Shown in pieces: positions 8,698 through 18,364 of a stretch of DNA of 64,000 nucleotides; position 1 is the stretch's first letter; every line of letters starts with the position of its first letter. The notes beneath the pieces were generated by a model. The model searched no databases. It was not told the DNA's origin and saw only the letters and a program-made list of their open reading frames with translations. A program made the translations under genes and the position numbers. Source of the DNA: Pseudomonas sp. P5_109 (GTDB taxonomy: Bacteria; Pseudomonadota; Gammaproteobacteria; Pseudomonadales; Pseudomonadaceae); NCBI RefSeq assembly GCF_034009455.1, contig NZ_CP125380.1:5221501-5285500 (forward strand). The letters are read 5' to 3'.

Positions 8698-9909
8698 TCA
8701 CTTCAAAACCCGAACGAGCTTCATCGTGAAGAATAATCCTAACGCCATCACATAAAAAACCAATGAGTTCAGCAAGTATATTTCGCCGTACCAAACCCAG
8801 TGCATAACCGATGCGGCACACAGCATGTACAAGAAAATTCGCAAAAAATCATCCTCGCGACAGCGCGAGTCGATCAACCGCAAGAAACAGACACTGATGA
8901 ATCCATTGAGGAAAACACCAAACAATCCGAAATTCTCAAAAGCCACACCAGAAACGTGGATCCCGCCGAGCCCGGTAATGTAATACCAGAGGGCAGGATT
9001 ATCCACCATAATGGGTTTTTCCATTCCCAGAGCCGAATAGAAAGGCGATGGCGCCAACGAAAGAAACATGTCGAGGTAGGTTTGACCGTAACGTAGGTGC
9101 TCACCATCCCAGAAATTGGTTAACTGCTGCACAAGCGGCAAAATTATCGCATTCCACGAGTTAAACAATAAATACTGCGTAATGTTATCCGAGGTTAAGT
9201 CCACATCCATTCGACTCATTGAAACAATAACGCCGCTGACGAGCAGAAGAACCATGAATACAGCTACGAGGAATAGAGTTTTAAACTTGATATATTGATT
9301 ATAGCGAAATAACAACCCCAGGATTGAAGCGACAACCAGGACAACAAAATCGCGATCCCCGGTCATGGCGTTGGCAACGCAATAAGAAAACACTAGAGCG
9401 CCAGACACAAAAAACATCGATCTGGAGGGGTAGGAAAACGCCAAGGCAATGATCGCAATGATGGAAAAAACCACCACCGACTCAATACCCGCGAAACTCT
9501 CAAGCAGTGCGTTCGCGTTGACAAGCCTGAAACTAATAAAGAAGACCGACAGCGCAAGGAAGATCGCACCCGCCAGCTTGAAGTCTAACGCGGACAAAAA
9601 AGTTTTCTGCGGTGAGTCCAAACTTCTGGGTGGCACCAGCAATGACAACAGATAGCCAATGAGCCCACCAGCAACACCAAGGAACCAGACCAGAGAAAGT
9701 CGGAATACTAATACATCATCCAGATAAAAAGCATAGTCGCCAATGGGCCAAAGCGTAACGACTTCACCCCACAGACAACTGATAAGGCCTAAAAAAGGCA
9801 CCGAATAGCAAACGGCGTACAAGGCAACGAGATATTTTTTTGATATCAGGCACAGAACGCATTGCGTCAGTAAAAGCAGCAAGCACGTCGAAACCAGTAA
9901 TATAACCAT
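8698..9909 (-). CDS. wzy: Putative O-antigen polymerase (Wzy), multispanning membrane protein
   Basis: A ~403-residue, strongly hydrophobic protein with roughly ten to twelve predicted membrane segments and a large extracytoplasmic loop around residues 230-310 (NSWNAIILPLVQQLTNFWDG and following). It is AT-rich and Leu/Val/Phe-rich. The calls rest on topology, on position between wzx and the transferases, and on the absence of another polymerase candidate in the visible cluster. Wzy proteins share little sequence. The ATG at 9907-9909 follows an AAGG; a TTG nine codons upstream is less likely. Role: joining lipid-linked repeats in the periplasm. Confidence 0.72.
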   Translation of the reverse strand: MVILLVSTCLLLLLTQCVLCLISKKYLVALYAVCYSVPFLGLISCLWGEVVTLWPIGDYAFYLDDVLVFRLSLVWFLGVAGGLIGYLLSLLVPPRSLDSPQKTFLSALDFKLAGAIFLALSVFFISFRLVNANALLESFAGIESVVVFSIIAIIALAFSYPSRSMFFVSGALVFSYCVANAMTGDRDFVVLVVASILGLLFRYNQYIKFKTLFLVAVFMVLLLVSGVIVSMSRMDVDLTSDNITQYLLFNSWNAIILPLVQQLTNFWDGEHLRYGQTYLDMFLSLAPSPFYSALGMEKPIMVDNPALWYYITGLGGIHVSGVAFENFGLFGVFLNGFISVCFLRLIDSRCREDDFLRIFLYMLCAASVMHWVWYGEIYLLNSLVFYVMALGLFFTMKLVRVLK

Positions 9910-10024
9910 TAGCCTTGACCAACAAAAACAAAGCAACCGAAGCGTAAACCAGACTCAATACTGGCCCCAATATCACTTTCAGCCATGAGCCCTGTATAAA
10001 CAACGCTCACACCCAATACACTTG

Positions 10025-11248
10025 TCACTGCACCAACTTACGGCCACCCAGGACCGCGAGCACAACAATTTGAGTCGCCAACGCCAAAACAAATGACCTG
10101 AAAAGGTCGACCGCCAACATACCGCCCTTGAATCCTGCCACTACCGTCATGGACAAATAAACAAACGCATAAACACAACTACCAAGAAAAACCACCCGGG
10201 TCATATTTTTACTGTGCAGTATTTGAGTGACGATTGTAGTCGTTAGCCCGATGCCACCCGCCACCACTGCGTAATCCAAAAGATCATTTTTGCTGCAGAT
10301 GCTACTACCGAGCAAACACAACCAGTAGCTCTGTGACAAGACCAGGAACACAGGCAAACAAACTGAAATTACCAGCCCAAGCATCAAGTACAATTTACTG
10401 GCACTGTTCCCGCGCCCTGCCAGCTTTACAATGGCGTAGGATGTAAGCGAACTTGGCAGCACAGTGACCAGAATATAAAAAAGAAAAAACAGGTTAAAGT
10501 AGCCAACTTCAGATACGTTCAAGCTCGACTTGGCAAATATCATCAGACAAACAATATGAACAGGCGCCCCGAGAAGCATACTACCGGCAATAGTCGGAGC
10601 CCCTGAGCGTGAAAGCAAAGCCACCATTTGTTGAAAAGAGGAAGACTCTCGCCCCTCACTACCTTCGTGGCTAAACTTACTTCTCTTTATTGTTAGAAAT
10701 CCAAATGCAGGAGCGATTAGCGTACAAATTGCGAACGTTAGAATCACCCCCTCTATTTGACCTCCAATCTTCGCAATGGAAACTACCAACAGCAATCCAA
10801 GCAGTCCATGGGCAGCCAACGCAGCCGCCCATTTCCCTGAGGTTTCAAGGGAAAACATCAACCCGGTTATAGTCAAATTGCAAACACAAGCGAAACCTAG
10901 AAAAAATGCTCCGACCAGCAAATAGCCAGAGTTCACTTCGTAAGAGGAAGCAGGCGCCGGAAAAATTAAAAATACGATGACGCAGAGGGCACCTACAACG
11001 CTGCCACCCCACGACATGAGACCCAAGGAAGTCTTGTAGTTTACTTTTTCGGCATTTAGGACCGCATAACGACTCAACGCCACACTCAGGCACTCTCCTA
11101 CCACCGTCGCGATACCTGTTACGATCGCGTAATGGTAAGAGAATACCCCGTACAGTTCGACGCCTAATATTCGCGCCAAACTGAACAACAATACAAACAT
11201 GCAAAGTTTGTTTGCAAGGACAGTGATTGCGCAGATCTCTTTAATCAC
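10025..11248 (-). CDS. wzx: O-unit flippase (Wzx), polysaccharide export membrane protein
   Basis: A ~407-residue membrane protein with about twelve hydrophobic helices. The N-terminal LARILGVELYGVFSYHYAIV resembles the first helix-loop of MATE/Wzx flippases. It lacks any ATP-binding motif. Start choice is uncertain: a GTG at 11246-11248 lies five bases after the upstream epimerase stop with AAGAAG about ten bases before it, while a TTG twelve codons earlier would overlap that gene. It would move undecaprenyl-linked repeats across the inner membrane. AT-rich codon use matches the neighbouring polymerase gene and differs from the flanking housekeeping genes. Confidence 0.78.
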   Translation of the reverse strand: MIKEICAITVLANKLCMFVLLFSLARILGVELYGVFSYHYAIVTGIATVVGECLSVALSRYAVLNAEKVNYKTSLGLMSWGGSVVGALCVIVFLIFPAPASSYEVNSGYLLVGAFFLGFACVCNLTITGLMFSLETSGKWAAALAAHGLLGLLLVVSIAKIGGQIEGVILTFAICTLIAPAFGFLTIKRSKFSHEGSEGRESSSFQQMVALLSRSGAPTIAGSMLLGAPVHIVCLMIFAKSSLNVSEVGYFNLFFLFYILVTVLPSSLTSYAIVKLAGRGNSASKLYLMLGLVISVCLPVFLVLSQSYWLCLLGSSICSKNDLLDYAVVAGGIGLTTTIVTQILHSKNMTRVVFLGSCVYAFVYLSMTVVAGFKGGMLAVDLFRSFVLALATQIVVLAVLGGRKLVQ

Positions 11249-11253
11249 TAGTC

Positions 11254-12303
11254 TTAACTTCTTGCAAAGAACGAGACATACCAACTTGCCGCTTTCAGCA
11301 TACCTTCACCAACATTGAAAAGCGGCTCGTAGCCCAACAGATTCTTTGCCTTGTCAATATTCGCCTGCGAGTGTCTTACGTCGCCAGCGCGAAAATCCCG
11401 ATAGACCAAATCCGAAGTAGACTTGACATCAACACGAGCCAAAGCGTCCTTGATACAGGTAAAAACCTGATTCAATGTTGTCCTGTCACCGACAGCGACG
11501 TTATATACGTTATTCTTTGCTTCCGAACCCGCGCAAGCAGCCAGTATATTGGCTTGAACTGCGTTCTCTACGAAACAAAAGTCCCGACTGGTTTCACCAT
11601 CGCCATTCACGAAAACTTCTTCGTTATTGATCATGGCAGCCGTCCACTTAGGAATCACGGCTGCATAGGCGCCATTAGGATCCTGACGCTTGCCAAAGAC
11701 GTTAAAATAGCGAAGACCAATGGTATTGAAACCGTATGTACTGGAAAAAACCTCGGCATACAATTCGTTTACATACTTGGTGACCGCATAAGGGGACAGC
11801 GGCTTGCCAATCACACCTTCGACCTTGGGAAGTCCAGGGTGATCGCCATAGGTAGAACTGGAGGCAGCATAAGTAAAGCTCTTTACTTTCGCATCCTTCG
11901 CCGCAACCAACATATTCAGAAAGCCGTCGATATTGGTGCTGTTGGTTGTAATAGGATCATTGATGGAGCGAGGAACAGAACCTAATGCTGCCTGATGCAA
12001 AACGTAGTCCACCGGAATATCAGTGTCCCCACGGAAAGTCATTGCACTCTTGCAATCGTCGATGTTCCTGATATCGCCGTTTACCAGTGCGAAGCGCGCC
12101 CATTGCTCAGGACTCACTACCGATTGCACTTCATCGAGATTACGCTGATGACCTGTCGCAAAGTTATCTAGGCCTACAACCCGCTGATCTAATTGCAGCA
12201 GTGTCTCCAATAAATTGGAGCCAATAAATCCGGCCACCCCCGTCACCAACCAAACCTTTGGGGATTGTTGAATTTCAACTTTAACTTCTTCGAAACGGAT
12301 CAT
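11254..12303 (-). CDS. wbpP: UDP-N-acetylglucosamine C4-epimerase, WbpP/TviC family
   Basis: A 349-residue extended SDR with [10 protein letters not shown] at the NAD site (about residues 20-29), [26 protein letters not shown] and the catalytic [27 protein letters not shown] is the hallmark of the WbpP/WbgU/TviC group, which interconverts UDP-GlcNAc and UDP-GalNAc or their uronic acids. Paired with the dehydrogenase immediately upstream it would supply UDP-GalNAcA for the repeat unit. A 60-base gap with a hairpin separates the two genes. Full length for the family. Confidence 0.9.
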   Translation of the reverse strand: MIRFEEVKVEIQQSPKVWLVTGVAGFIGSNLLETLLQLDQRVVGLDNFATGHQRNLDEVQSVVSPEQWARFALVNGDIRNIDDCKSAMTFRGDTDIPVDYVLHQAALGSVPRSINDPITTNSTNIDGFLNMLVAAKDAKVKSFTYAASSSTYGDHPGLPKVEGVIGKPLSPYAVTKYVNELYAEVFSSTYGFNTIGLRYFNVFGKRQDPNGAYAAVIPKWTAAMINNEEVFVNGDGETSRDFCFVENAVQANILAACAGSEAKNNVYNVAVGDRTTLNQVFTCIKDALARVDVKSTSDLVYRDFRAGDVRHSQANIDKAKNLLGYEPLFNVGEGMLKAASWYVSFFARS

Positions 12304-12338
12304 GTAATTCTCGACTTGGTTTTTCTGGCAGTAACGAA

Positions 12339-12360
12339 TCAGGGTCTTTACAGACCCTGA
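12339..12360 (-). other. Hairpin between the dehydrogenase and epimerase genes
   Basis: A nine-base perfect inverted repeat (tcagggtct / agaccctga) with a four-base loop sits in the 60-base gap. On the minus-strand transcript it is not followed by a clear U run, so I read it as an mRNA-stabilising or processing hairpin rather than a terminator. Confidence 0.4.
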
Positions 12361-12363
12361 TAT

Positions 12364-13641
12364 TCAGAGACGCAGATCTGATTGAGAGGCATCCAGTAGG
12401 TACTTGAGATCGTAGAGAACATGCTCCGCCTTACCCAGGCTCCGAATTTGCTCAGCACCCATCGCAGAGAATTCATTGTGTGCGACAGCCAGAATGATAC
12501 CGTCGTAAGAATTCACCTGTGGCTGGCCGATAGGAGTGATTGAGTACTCATGCATTGCTTCCGCCGCATCTACCCACGGATCATAAACGTCAACAACAAT
12601 ATTGAACTCAGCGAGTTCATTCACAATATCAATGATTTTAGTATTGCGCAGGTCCGGGCAGTTCTCTTTGAACGTCAACCCCATGATCAAGACGCGAGCA
12701 CCATCAACATGAATTTTGCGCTTCAGCATTGCCTTGACAAGTTGAGATACTACATAGGCTCCCATGCTGTCATTCAAGCGACGACCCGCTAAAATGATTT
12801 CAGGATGATAGCCGATGGACTGTGCTTTGTGAGTCAGGTAATAGGGGTCTACACCGATGCAGTGACCGCCAACCAGTCCCGGACGGAAAGGCAAGAAATT
12901 CCACTTCGTCCCGGCTGCTTCCAGAACCGCCTGAGTGTCGATTCCCATCTTATTGAAAATAAGTGCCAACTCATTGATCAGAGCAATATTCAAGTCGCGC
13001 TGCGTATTCTCAATAACCTTTGCCGCCTCGGCAACTTTGATACTCTTGGCTTTATGAGTTCCGGCAACGATGATTGTATTATACAAAGCATCGACCAGAT
13101 CAGCGACCTCTGGAGTGGACCCGGCAGTTACTTTCTTGATGGTAGTAACACGATGTTCTTTATCGCCAGGGTTTATCCGCTCAGGGCTATAGCCGGCATA
13201 AAAATCAACATTGAATTTCAACCCGGATACTTTTTCCAGCACCGGAACGCAATCTTCCTCGGTAGCACCAGGATAGACCGTTGACTCATAAATAACGATA
13301 TCGCCCTTTTTCAAAACACGACCAATCGACTCACTGGCTTTAACCAGAGGAGTCAAATCCGGTCTCTTATGTTCATCAATCGGGGTTGGAACGGTAACAA
13401 TATAGATATTGCAAGCAGACAACTCTTCCAGTTCAGAGCTGAAACTTAAACCCGACGCAGAACTCAACTCAGAGTCAGACACCTCGAGAGTAGCGTCATG
13501 GCCCGCTTTCAGCGCTTCGATTCGACGCTGACTGATATCAAATCCGACGACTTGCATTTTTTTGCCAAACTCAACCGCCAGCGGCAAGCCCACATAACCG
13601 AGACCCACTATGGCCAACTTCACATCTTCGAGTTTAAGCAT
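12364..13641 (-). CDS. wbpO: UDP-N-acetyl-D-hexosamine 6-dehydrogenase (WbpO/TviB family)
   Basis: A 425-residue UDP-glucose/GDP-mannose dehydrogenase family enzyme. The N-terminal NAD-binding motif is [13 protein letters not shown] (residues ~10-22), then [12 protein letters not shown], the hinge region [13 protein letters not shown], and the active-site cysteine in [12 protein letters not shown]. It oxidises C6 of UDP-GlcNAc or UDP-GalNAc to the uronic acid in two NAD-dependent steps. It is the first biosynthetic gene of the cluster after wzz, preceded by AAGGG and by a ~100-base leader with a TATAAT box. Position and the following WbpP-like epimerase support UDP-GalNAcA production. Confidence 0.9.
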   Translation of the reverse strand: MLKLEDVKLAIVGLGYVGLPLAVEFGKKMQVVGFDISQRRIEALKAGHDATLEVSDSELSSASGLSFSSELEELSACNIYIVTVPTPIDEHKRPDLTPLVKASESIGRVLKKGDIVIYESTVYPGATEEDCVPVLEKVSGLKFNVDFYAGYSPERINPGDKEHRVTTIKKVTAGSTPEVADLVDALYNTIIVAGTHKAKSIKVAEAAKVIENTQRDLNIALINELALIFNKMGIDTQAVLEAAGTKWNFLPFRPGLVGGHCIGVDPYYLTHKAQSIGYHPEIILAGRRLNDSMGAYVVSQLVKAMLKRKIHVDGARVLIMGLTFKENCPDLRNTKIIDIVNELAEFNIVVDVYDPWVDAAEAMHEYSITPIGQPQVNSYDGIILAVAHNEFSAMGAEQIRSLGKAEHVLYDLKYLLDASQSDLRL

Positions 13642-13679
13642 TGTTTTCCCTTGCCATTCATCAATATTAAGTCGATCGT

Positions 13680-13706
13680 AAAAAACGCGCCTAATTTTAG
13701 CGTTTT
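13680..13706 (-). terminator. Terminator-like hairpin in the leader of the O-antigen biosynthetic genes
   Basis: On the minus strand a seven-base stem (AAAACGC / GCGTTTT) with an eleven-base loop runs into a short T tract. It lies between the TATAAT box and the wbpO ATG, so it could attenuate transcription. The stem is short and AT-rich at its base, so the call is tentative. Confidence 0.35.
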
Positions 13707-13738
13707 AGAAACAAACATTACGGCTGCGTAAATGAGAA

Positions 13739-13744
13739 ATTATA
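13739..13744 (-). promoter_or_regulatory. Candidate -10 box (TATAAT) upstream of wbpO
   Basis: A perfect TATAAT on the minus strand lies about 100 bases before the wbpO ATG. No good -35 hexamer is at 17 bases; TTGTTA is 22 bases away. It is the best promoter candidate in the 500-base gap between wzz and wbpO. Confidence 0.35.
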
Positions 13745-14125
13745 CCGAAAGCGCCTAAGGGAGCCATAACAATTTTCAGAAAGCCAAGGAACGGCTCGAA
13801 CGCTCCTCCCCTCCCTCTGGCACACACTCAGAGCCACGATCGCAAGGCATTGCCACCGCAACGCGATCGGCAATTTTCGATCGCGACCTGCTCATCACAA
13901 TGTCGAGGACACACTCAAGCCAACACATGAAAAAACATGCAGGACCTGAAAGCAGGGGGCTCCCCCTTGAAAATACTCTTGTCGAATCCGACACCAACCA
14001 AACCTCTGGAGTCAAAAATCCAACAAGAAACCGATCATTTCGACTAAACGACCAGACAACCAACCCCTAGTCAAAAACTAGAAACCGCCCCTCCCTGGGC
14101 GACTATCTACCAATGCACATCAGAC
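13745..14125. other. Non-coding stretch between wbpO and wzz
   Basis: About 380 bases without a credible gene. A 95-codon minus-strand open frame here (13776-14063) has no family signature, an unnatural composition and no ribosome-binding site. The stretch has three CGATCGC/GCGATCG palindromic cores within 48 bases (13837-13843, 13863-13869, 13878-13884). No JUMPstart/ops core (GGCGGTAG) was found by eye. Confidence 0.5.
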
Positions 14126-14144
14126 AAAAAACTGAAATTCAGTT
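14126..14144 (-). terminator. Weak terminator at the end of wzz
   Basis: The minus strand reads a six-base stem AACTGA / TCAGTT with a three-base loop followed by T5. It overlaps the wzz stop codon. It could separate the ihfB-lapA-wzz transcript from the downstream biosynthetic genes. Confidence 0.4.
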
Positions 14145-15183
14145 AATCCGGCTTCACGGCAAACAACCCACGAAACAATACGAAGGCAATGCCTGCGATC
14201 AGCCCTGCAATAACCCCAAATACAAGGACCAGAGTCTTGTTAGGTTTCACTGGATTGTCTGGCAGCTCCACCACCCCGTCTTGCCGATAGACGGACACCA
14301 ATGCCGGCTCTGTTTTCAGCCCCTTGAAGAAATTGAATCGGTCCTGAAGATCACGCAAGCGATCCGTAAAAGGGTCATCGGACTCGCGAGCCTGCAAACT
14401 TTCAATTTCCGCCTTTAGCGCTTTCGAGCCACGCATGTACGTAAGCTGACCAGCCTCCCCGCCAGCGATGACTGACTGGCTCACCGTGATCGCAGGCGGT
14501 TTTTCCAGACCAATTGAATCAGCGATGCGCAGAGCCTCATTCAATCTGACAATCGAATCCTCTCTGGCCTTAGTGCTTTTCTCCCTGGCGGAACTGATCT
14601 GTTGTTCCAGATTACGAGCCCGGACCTCAGACTCAATTGAAACGTTCTTGATCATTTCATTCTTGGCCAATTCACCAGCCTGAGCCACATATTCAGTAGC
14701 CCACTCCTTGGCCTTCTCAGGATGAGTGGCCTGCACGACAACCGCATACCTGTCAGAGCTCTCCCTAAGCGGCGGAACCACGCGCAGCACCGCGGAGAAA
14801 TTCGAATACAGGACATCCCTGGATTTTTTTTGCTCTTCAGGGGACAAACTCGGCACATAAACCTTGCTAAAAAAGTCTAGTCGGAGCGATTCCGCCTGCA
14901 AAGATCGAGTGTAAATATCGTAGACATCCTTAACCGTGTAAGGAACCAACTCCGACTCTTTCATTCGACCGTAGTTGAAGTTGGATATATCACTCTGAGA
15001 CGGCGGCATTATAAATACCTTCGCCTCATAGACGGGAGAAGCAAGAAAAGCATAGCTCACTGCAAGAGCAGCGCCCAAAACAACAAAGCCGATAACAATA
15101 AACTTTTGACGCAAAATCGCACGAACGAATCGTTGAATCTCAAAATTTTGTAGCTCATTATCTTTGTTTGAATCAACACGCAT
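14143..15183 (-). CDS. wzz: O-antigen chain-length regulator (Wzz, polysaccharide co-polymerase)
   Basis: A 346-residue inner-membrane protein with the Wzz layout: a short cytoplasmic N-terminus, a first membrane helix at about residues 30-50, a long periplasmic part rich in coiled-coil-forming residues (about 170-300), and a second helix at about 318-338 preceded by the proline-rich P-D-N-P-V-K-P-N-K motif. It sets the modal length of O-antigen made by Wzx/Wzy, which supports a Wzy-dependent pathway for this cluster. As in P. aeruginosa it follows ihfB and the small membrane gene and opens the O-antigen region. Confidence 0.88.
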   Translation of the reverse strand: MRVDSNKDNELQNFEIQRFVRAILRQKFIVIGFVVLGAALAVSYAFLASPVYEAKVFIMPPSQSDISNFNYGRMKESELVPYTVKDVYDIYTRSLQAESLRLDFFSKVYVPSLSPEEQKKSRDVLYSNFSAVLRVVPPLRESSDRYAVVVQATHPEKAKEWATEYVAQAGELAKNEMIKNVSIESEVRARNLEQQISSAREKSTKAREDSIVRLNEALRIADSIGLEKPPAITVSQSVIAGGEAGQLTYMRGSKALKAEIESLQARESDDPFTDRLRDLQDRFNFFKGLKTEPALVSVYRQDGVVELPDNPVKPNKTLVLVFGVIAGLIAGIAFVLFRGLFAVKPD

Positions 15184-15366
15184 ATATTGTTAGCCTTTTT
15201 TTCTTAAGCAGTACGCTAATCCAAAAACCAGACCACTTGAGAATAATCAATGTAGATCGAGGCAGATAAGGAGGAAACGACAGCACTCCTTTATCAACTC
15301 ACGAAAAATACTTTGCTACATCCTCAGGCGCGAACCTTAAAAACACCAGGAAAACCATTACCCAGC

Positions 15367-15609
15367 CTATCGTCCGCGCTTTCTCCCCAAGAAATGAGCC
15401 ACAACAACCCCCCCACCAAAGATCATTCCCACCAGGAACGAAGCAACTCCGAACATCGAGATCTGTAGCTGGGGTGACGAAAAACCGAAGAAGGAAACGA
15501 CGACAAGCTGCTGGTTTTCCAGCACGAAGAGCAGGCATGTAATTGACATTAATAAGACAAGCCCAGTGATCATGACTCGCTTGATGCGACCCTTATCTAG
15601 CCAACTCAT
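15367..15609 (-). CDS. Small membrane protein with LapA (DUF1049) domain
   Basis: An 80-residue protein with two hydrophobic helices (about residues 12-31 and 47-69) and a basic C-terminus G-R-K-R-G-R. The helices flank a short [12 protein letters not shown] segment typical of the LapA/DUF1049 family, which in E. coli is linked to LPS assembly. The ATG at 15607-15609 has GAGGGG about ten bases upstream and overlaps the end of ihfB by 17 bases. An ATG nine codons earlier lacks a good site. The ihfB-lapA-wzz order is typical of Pseudomonas. Confidence 0.78.
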   Translation of the reverse strand: MSWLDKGRIKRVMITGLVLLMSITCLLFVLENQQLVVVSFFGFSSPQLQISMFGVASFLVGMIFGGGVVVAHFLGRKRGR

Positions 15610-15907
15610 CGCCACCGAACCCCTCCTCTTCCTCATTTACACGATCACGCAGTTCTTTACCTGGCTTGAAATGCGGGACGAATTTGCCGTCGAGACTGAC
15701 TGACTGGCCGGTTTTCGGGTTACGACCAACCCTTGGAGCACGATAGTGCAGAGAGAAGCTGCCAAACCCCCGGATCTCAATACGGTCCCCGGTAGCCAGA
15801 CATTGGGACATTTGCTCAAGCATGGTCTTGATGGCCAGCTCAACATCCTTGGATGAGAGCAGCCCTTGATGGGTGACAATTCGTTCGATCAACTCCGACT
15901 TCGTCAT
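15593..15907 (-). CDS. ihfB: Integration host factor beta subunit
   Basis: A 104-residue HU/IHF family protein. The beta-arm motif [10 protein letters not shown] with the DNA-intercalating proline, [14 protein letters not shown], and the C-terminal [10 protein letters not shown] are all present. It pairs with IhfA to bend DNA in replication, recombination and transcription. It has about ten extra acidic and glycine residues at the C-terminus compared with E. coli IhfB. A GAAGGG ribosome-binding site precedes the ATG. Its position between rpsA and the O-antigen cluster is the classical left border of that locus in Pseudomonas. Confidence 0.95.
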   Translation of the reverse strand: MTKSELIERIVTHQGLLSSKDVELAIKTMLEQMSQCLATGDRIEIRGFGSFSLHYRAPRVGRNPKTGQSVSLDGKFVPHFKPGKELRDRVNEEEEGFGGDELAR

Positions 15908-16050
15908 ATTTTTCCCTTCTTTTTCAAGCAGCTAGGTCAGCGCTTCAAAGGTTTTAGCACGCCGGCGTGATTTTGAACAGCCCGAGTTTTGCCATCTATT
16001 CCAACCCCCCAATATGCTTGATTCCTGGAAGGCGGCAGGCTTCTGAGCGA

Positions 16051-16338
16051 TCACGATCTCCGACAAACCACCAACATAGTGCGCGTCAAGAAACCCGCCG
16101 GGTTGAATCCGAAAAGGTAGCTTTCCTCTTCTTCCTTGACATCATCAGATCTCACCACGACCTTGTAGCCAGCCCCCCTGCACTCCTTAGCCGCGCGCTT
16201 GTAACACTTATCCCATTTCGAACCGAGACCCGAACAATCGACCTCAATGCCATTGACCCCGTGTACGACGTGAGTTTTGGCGTTGGTGGTACAGCCCGCT
16301 AGTGCCAATACTGCTACTACGACAATGAGCTTGTTCAT
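16051..16338 (-). CDS. Small putative lipoprotein
   Basis: A 95-residue protein with a signal peptide and a lipobox L-A-G-C at residues 13-16 (V-V-A-V-L-A-L-A-G-C), so it is probably lipidated and membrane anchored. The mature part has four further cysteines (two before residue 55, C-R in the middle, one near the C-terminus), suggesting disulphides in the periplasm. AAGGAAG lies before the ATG. I do not recognise a named family. It sits between rpsA and ihfB on the same strand, after the rpsA terminator, so it probably has its own promoter. Confidence 0.65.
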   Translation of the reverse strand: MNKLIVVVAVLALAGCTTNAKTHVVHGVNGIEVDCSGLGSKWDKCYKRAAKECRGAGYKVVVRSDDVKEEEESYLFGFNPAGFLTRTMLVVCRRS

Positions 16339-16507
16339 TCACTTCCTTTTGCCAGAAAGCCTACCGGCCGAACATTTGTCTCAGGCTAAAGACTAGCTGC
16401 AAATAAGCGTTTGATACGATTAAACAATCAGACATTTTTTCTTCGTTTTTGGTTCACGACCCGAGCAAGCAAACCCGAGCGCACCTCACCCAGCAAATTC
16501 CAGGCAC

Positions 16508-16537
16508 AAAAAAGGGCGACCGAAGTCGCCCTTTTTT
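16508..16537 (-). terminator. Rho-independent terminator of rpsA
   Basis: On the minus strand GGGCGAC-TTCG-GTCGCCC forms a seven-base GC-rich stem with a UUCG tetraloop, followed by six T residues, starting about 20 bases after the rpsA stop. This is a textbook terminator, and the palindrome also has A residues on the other side, so it may act in both directions. Confidence 0.93.
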
Positions 16538-16552
16538 ACAGAAAATCAGAAC

Positions 16553-18244
16553 TTAGTTCTGTTTTTCCATTTGTGCACGCAGCAGGTCACCCAGAGTGGT
16601 GGCCACAGGAGCATCAGTAGCTACTGGCTTGTCGCGCAGGCTCTGGATTGCTTCTTTCTCGTCTTCAACGTCTTTCGACTTGATCGAGAGCTGAATTACA
16701 CGGCTCTTGCGGTCAACGCTGATGATCTTGGCTTCTACTTCTTCGCCTTCTTTCAGAACGTTGCGCGCGTCTTCAACGCGGTCACGGCTGATTTCGGAGG
16801 CTTTCAGAGTCGCTTCGATATCGTCGGCCAGAGTGATGATGGCGCCTTTAGCGTCAACTTCTTTCACGATGCCCTTAACGATTGCGCCTTTGTCGTTCTC
16901 TTGAACGTACTCGGAGAACGGATCGCTTTCCAGTTGCTTGATACCCAGGGAGATGCGCTCGCGCTCTGGGTCAACCGACAGGATAACGGTGTCCAGTTCG
17001 TCGCCCTTCTTGAAACGGCGAACGGCTTCTTCGCCCACTTCGTTCCAGGAGATGTCGGACAGGTGAACCAGACCGTCGATGCCGCCGTCCAGACCAATGA
17101 AGATACCGAAATCGGTGATCGACTTGATGGTGCCGGAGATTTTATCGCCCTTGTTGAACTGGCCAGAGAAATCTTCCCATGGGTTAGATTTGCACTGCTT
17201 GATGCCCAGGGAGATACGACGACGCTCTTCGTCGATGTCCAGAACCATAACTTCCACTTCGTCGCCGACTTGTACGACTTTCGAAGGGTGGATGTTCTTG
17301 TTGGTCCAGTCCATTTCGGAAACGTGTACCAGACCTTCAACGCCTTCTTCCAGCTCAGCGAAGCAGCCGTAGTCGGTCAGGTTGGTTACACGCGCGGTAA
17401 CGCGAGTGCTTTCTGGGTAACGGGCTTTGATAGCAACCCATGGATCTTCGCCCAGCTGCTTCAGGCCCAGGGAAACACGATTGCGCTCGCGATCGTACTT
17501 CAGAACCTTGACATCGATCTCGTCGCCAACGTTGACGATTTCGGAAGGATGCTTGATACGCTTCCAAGCCATGTCGGTAATGTGCAGCAGGCCATCGACG
17601 CCACCCAGATCGACGAATGCGCCGTAATCGGTGAGGTTCTTGACGATACCTTTGACTTGTTGGCCTTCCTGCAGGGATTCCAGCAGAGCTTCGCGCTCGG
17701 CGGAGTTCTCGGCTTCCAGGACGCTGCGACGGGAAACGACAACGTTGTTGCGCTTCTGGTCCAGCTTGATGACCTTGAATTCCAGCTCTTTGCCTTCCAG
17801 GTGCGTGGTGTCGCGCACTGGACGGACGTCAACCAGAGAACCTGGCAGGAACGCACGGATGCCGTTAACGTCGACAGTGAAGCCGCCTTTAACCTTACCG
17901 TTGATAACGCCCTTGACCACTTCTTCGGCTGCGAAGGCTGCTTCCAGAACAATCCAGCATTCAGCGCGCTTGGCTTTTTCACGGGACAGCTTGGTTTCAC
18001 CAAAGCCGTCTTCAACCGAGTCCAGAGCAACGTGAACTTCGTCACCGACGTTGATGTTCAGTTCGCCAGCGTCGTTGTAGAACTGCTCAAGCGGGATGAG
18101 TGCTTCAGACTTCAGGCCAGCGTGAACGGTTACCCAGCGAGCTTGGTAATCGATATCAACGATAACACCGGTGATGATGGAGCCTGCCTGAAGGTTCAGG
18201 GTTTTTAGGCTTTCTTCAAAGAGTTCCGCAAAGCTTTCGCTCAT
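16553..18244 (-). CDS. rpsA: 30S ribosomal protein S1
   Basis: A 563-residue protein with six S1 RNA-binding repeats. Repeats three to six are easiest to see through recurring D-Y-G-x-F or D-F-G-x-F and G-L-(V/L)-H-x-S/T-(D/E) segments followed by R-x-x-L-G-x-K-Q. It binds mRNA upstream of start codons and is needed for initiation on most messages. The ATG at 18242-18244 (MSESFAEL) follows an AGGA; an upstream in-frame codon would add 15 unrelated residues. It follows cmk, as in most proteobacteria, but a terminator and a leader hairpin lie between. Confidence 0.97.
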   Translation of the reverse strand: MSESFAELFEESLKTLNLQAGSIITGVIVDIDYQARWVTVHAGLKSEALIPLEQFYNDAGELNINVGDEVHVALDSVEDGFGETKLSREKAKRAECWIVLEAAFAAEEVVKGVINGKVKGGFTVDVNGIRAFLPGSLVDVRPVRDTTHLEGKELEFKVIKLDQKRNNVVVSRRSVLEAENSAEREALLESLQEGQQVKGIVKNLTDYGAFVDLGGVDGLLHITDMAWKRIKHPSEIVNVGDEIDVKVLKYDRERNRVSLGLKQLGEDPWVAIKARYPESTRVTARVTNLTDYGCFAELEEGVEGLVHVSEMDWTNKNIHPSKVVQVGDEVEVMVLDIDEERRRISLGIKQCKSNPWEDFSGQFNKGDKISGTIKSITDFGIFIGLDGGIDGLVHLSDISWNEVGEEAVRRFKKGDELDTVILSVDPERERISLGIKQLESDPFSEYVQENDKGAIVKGIVKEVDAKGAIITLADDIEATLKASEISRDRVEDARNVLKEGEEVEAKIISVDRKSRVIQLSIKSKDVEDEKEAIQSLRDKPVATDAPVATTLGDLLRAQMEKQN

Positions 18245-18283
18245 TTTAATTCCTGTTGATGAGGGCGAAGAATACGCCCATCT

Positions 18284-18303
18284 CCACACCCCAGACGGTG
18301 TGG
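18284..18303 (-). promoter_or_regulatory. Hairpin in the rpsA leader
   Basis: A seven-base perfect stem (ccacacc / ggtgtgg) with a six-base loop lies 40 bases before the rpsA ATG on the minus-strand transcript. E. coli S1 represses its own translation through leader hairpins, so this is a plausible autoregulatory element; that link is inference. Confidence 0.4.
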
Positions 18304-18317
18304 GTTAGTTTCATTTA

Positions 18318-18362
18318 AAAGAAGCCACCGCAGGACTATGACTGGTCCCCTGCGGCCTTCTT
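18318..18362 (-). terminator. Terminator between cmk and rpsA
   Basis: The minus strand has a long, nearly perfect stem (about 17 base pairs, with one mismatch) with an eight-base loop, followed by TTTT. The hairpin begins immediately after the cmk stop codon. It probably ends or attenuates transcription from the serC-cmk genes, leaving rpsA to its own promoter. Confidence 0.7.
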
Positions 18363-18364
18363 GG

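Noticed and set aside
9764..10003. 79-codon minus-strand frame overlapping the start of wzy
   Set aside because: It has one hydrophobic stretch but overlaps wzy in another frame, has no family signature, and the wzy ATG downstream is well placed. A frameshifted wzy N-terminus was considered but not supported.
13776..14063. 95-codon minus-strand frame in the wzz-wbpO gap
   Set aside because: No ribosome-binding site, odd composition and no similarity recognised.
16571..18208. 545-codon plus-strand frame opposite rpsA
   Set aside because: Antisense shadow of the repeated S1 domains.
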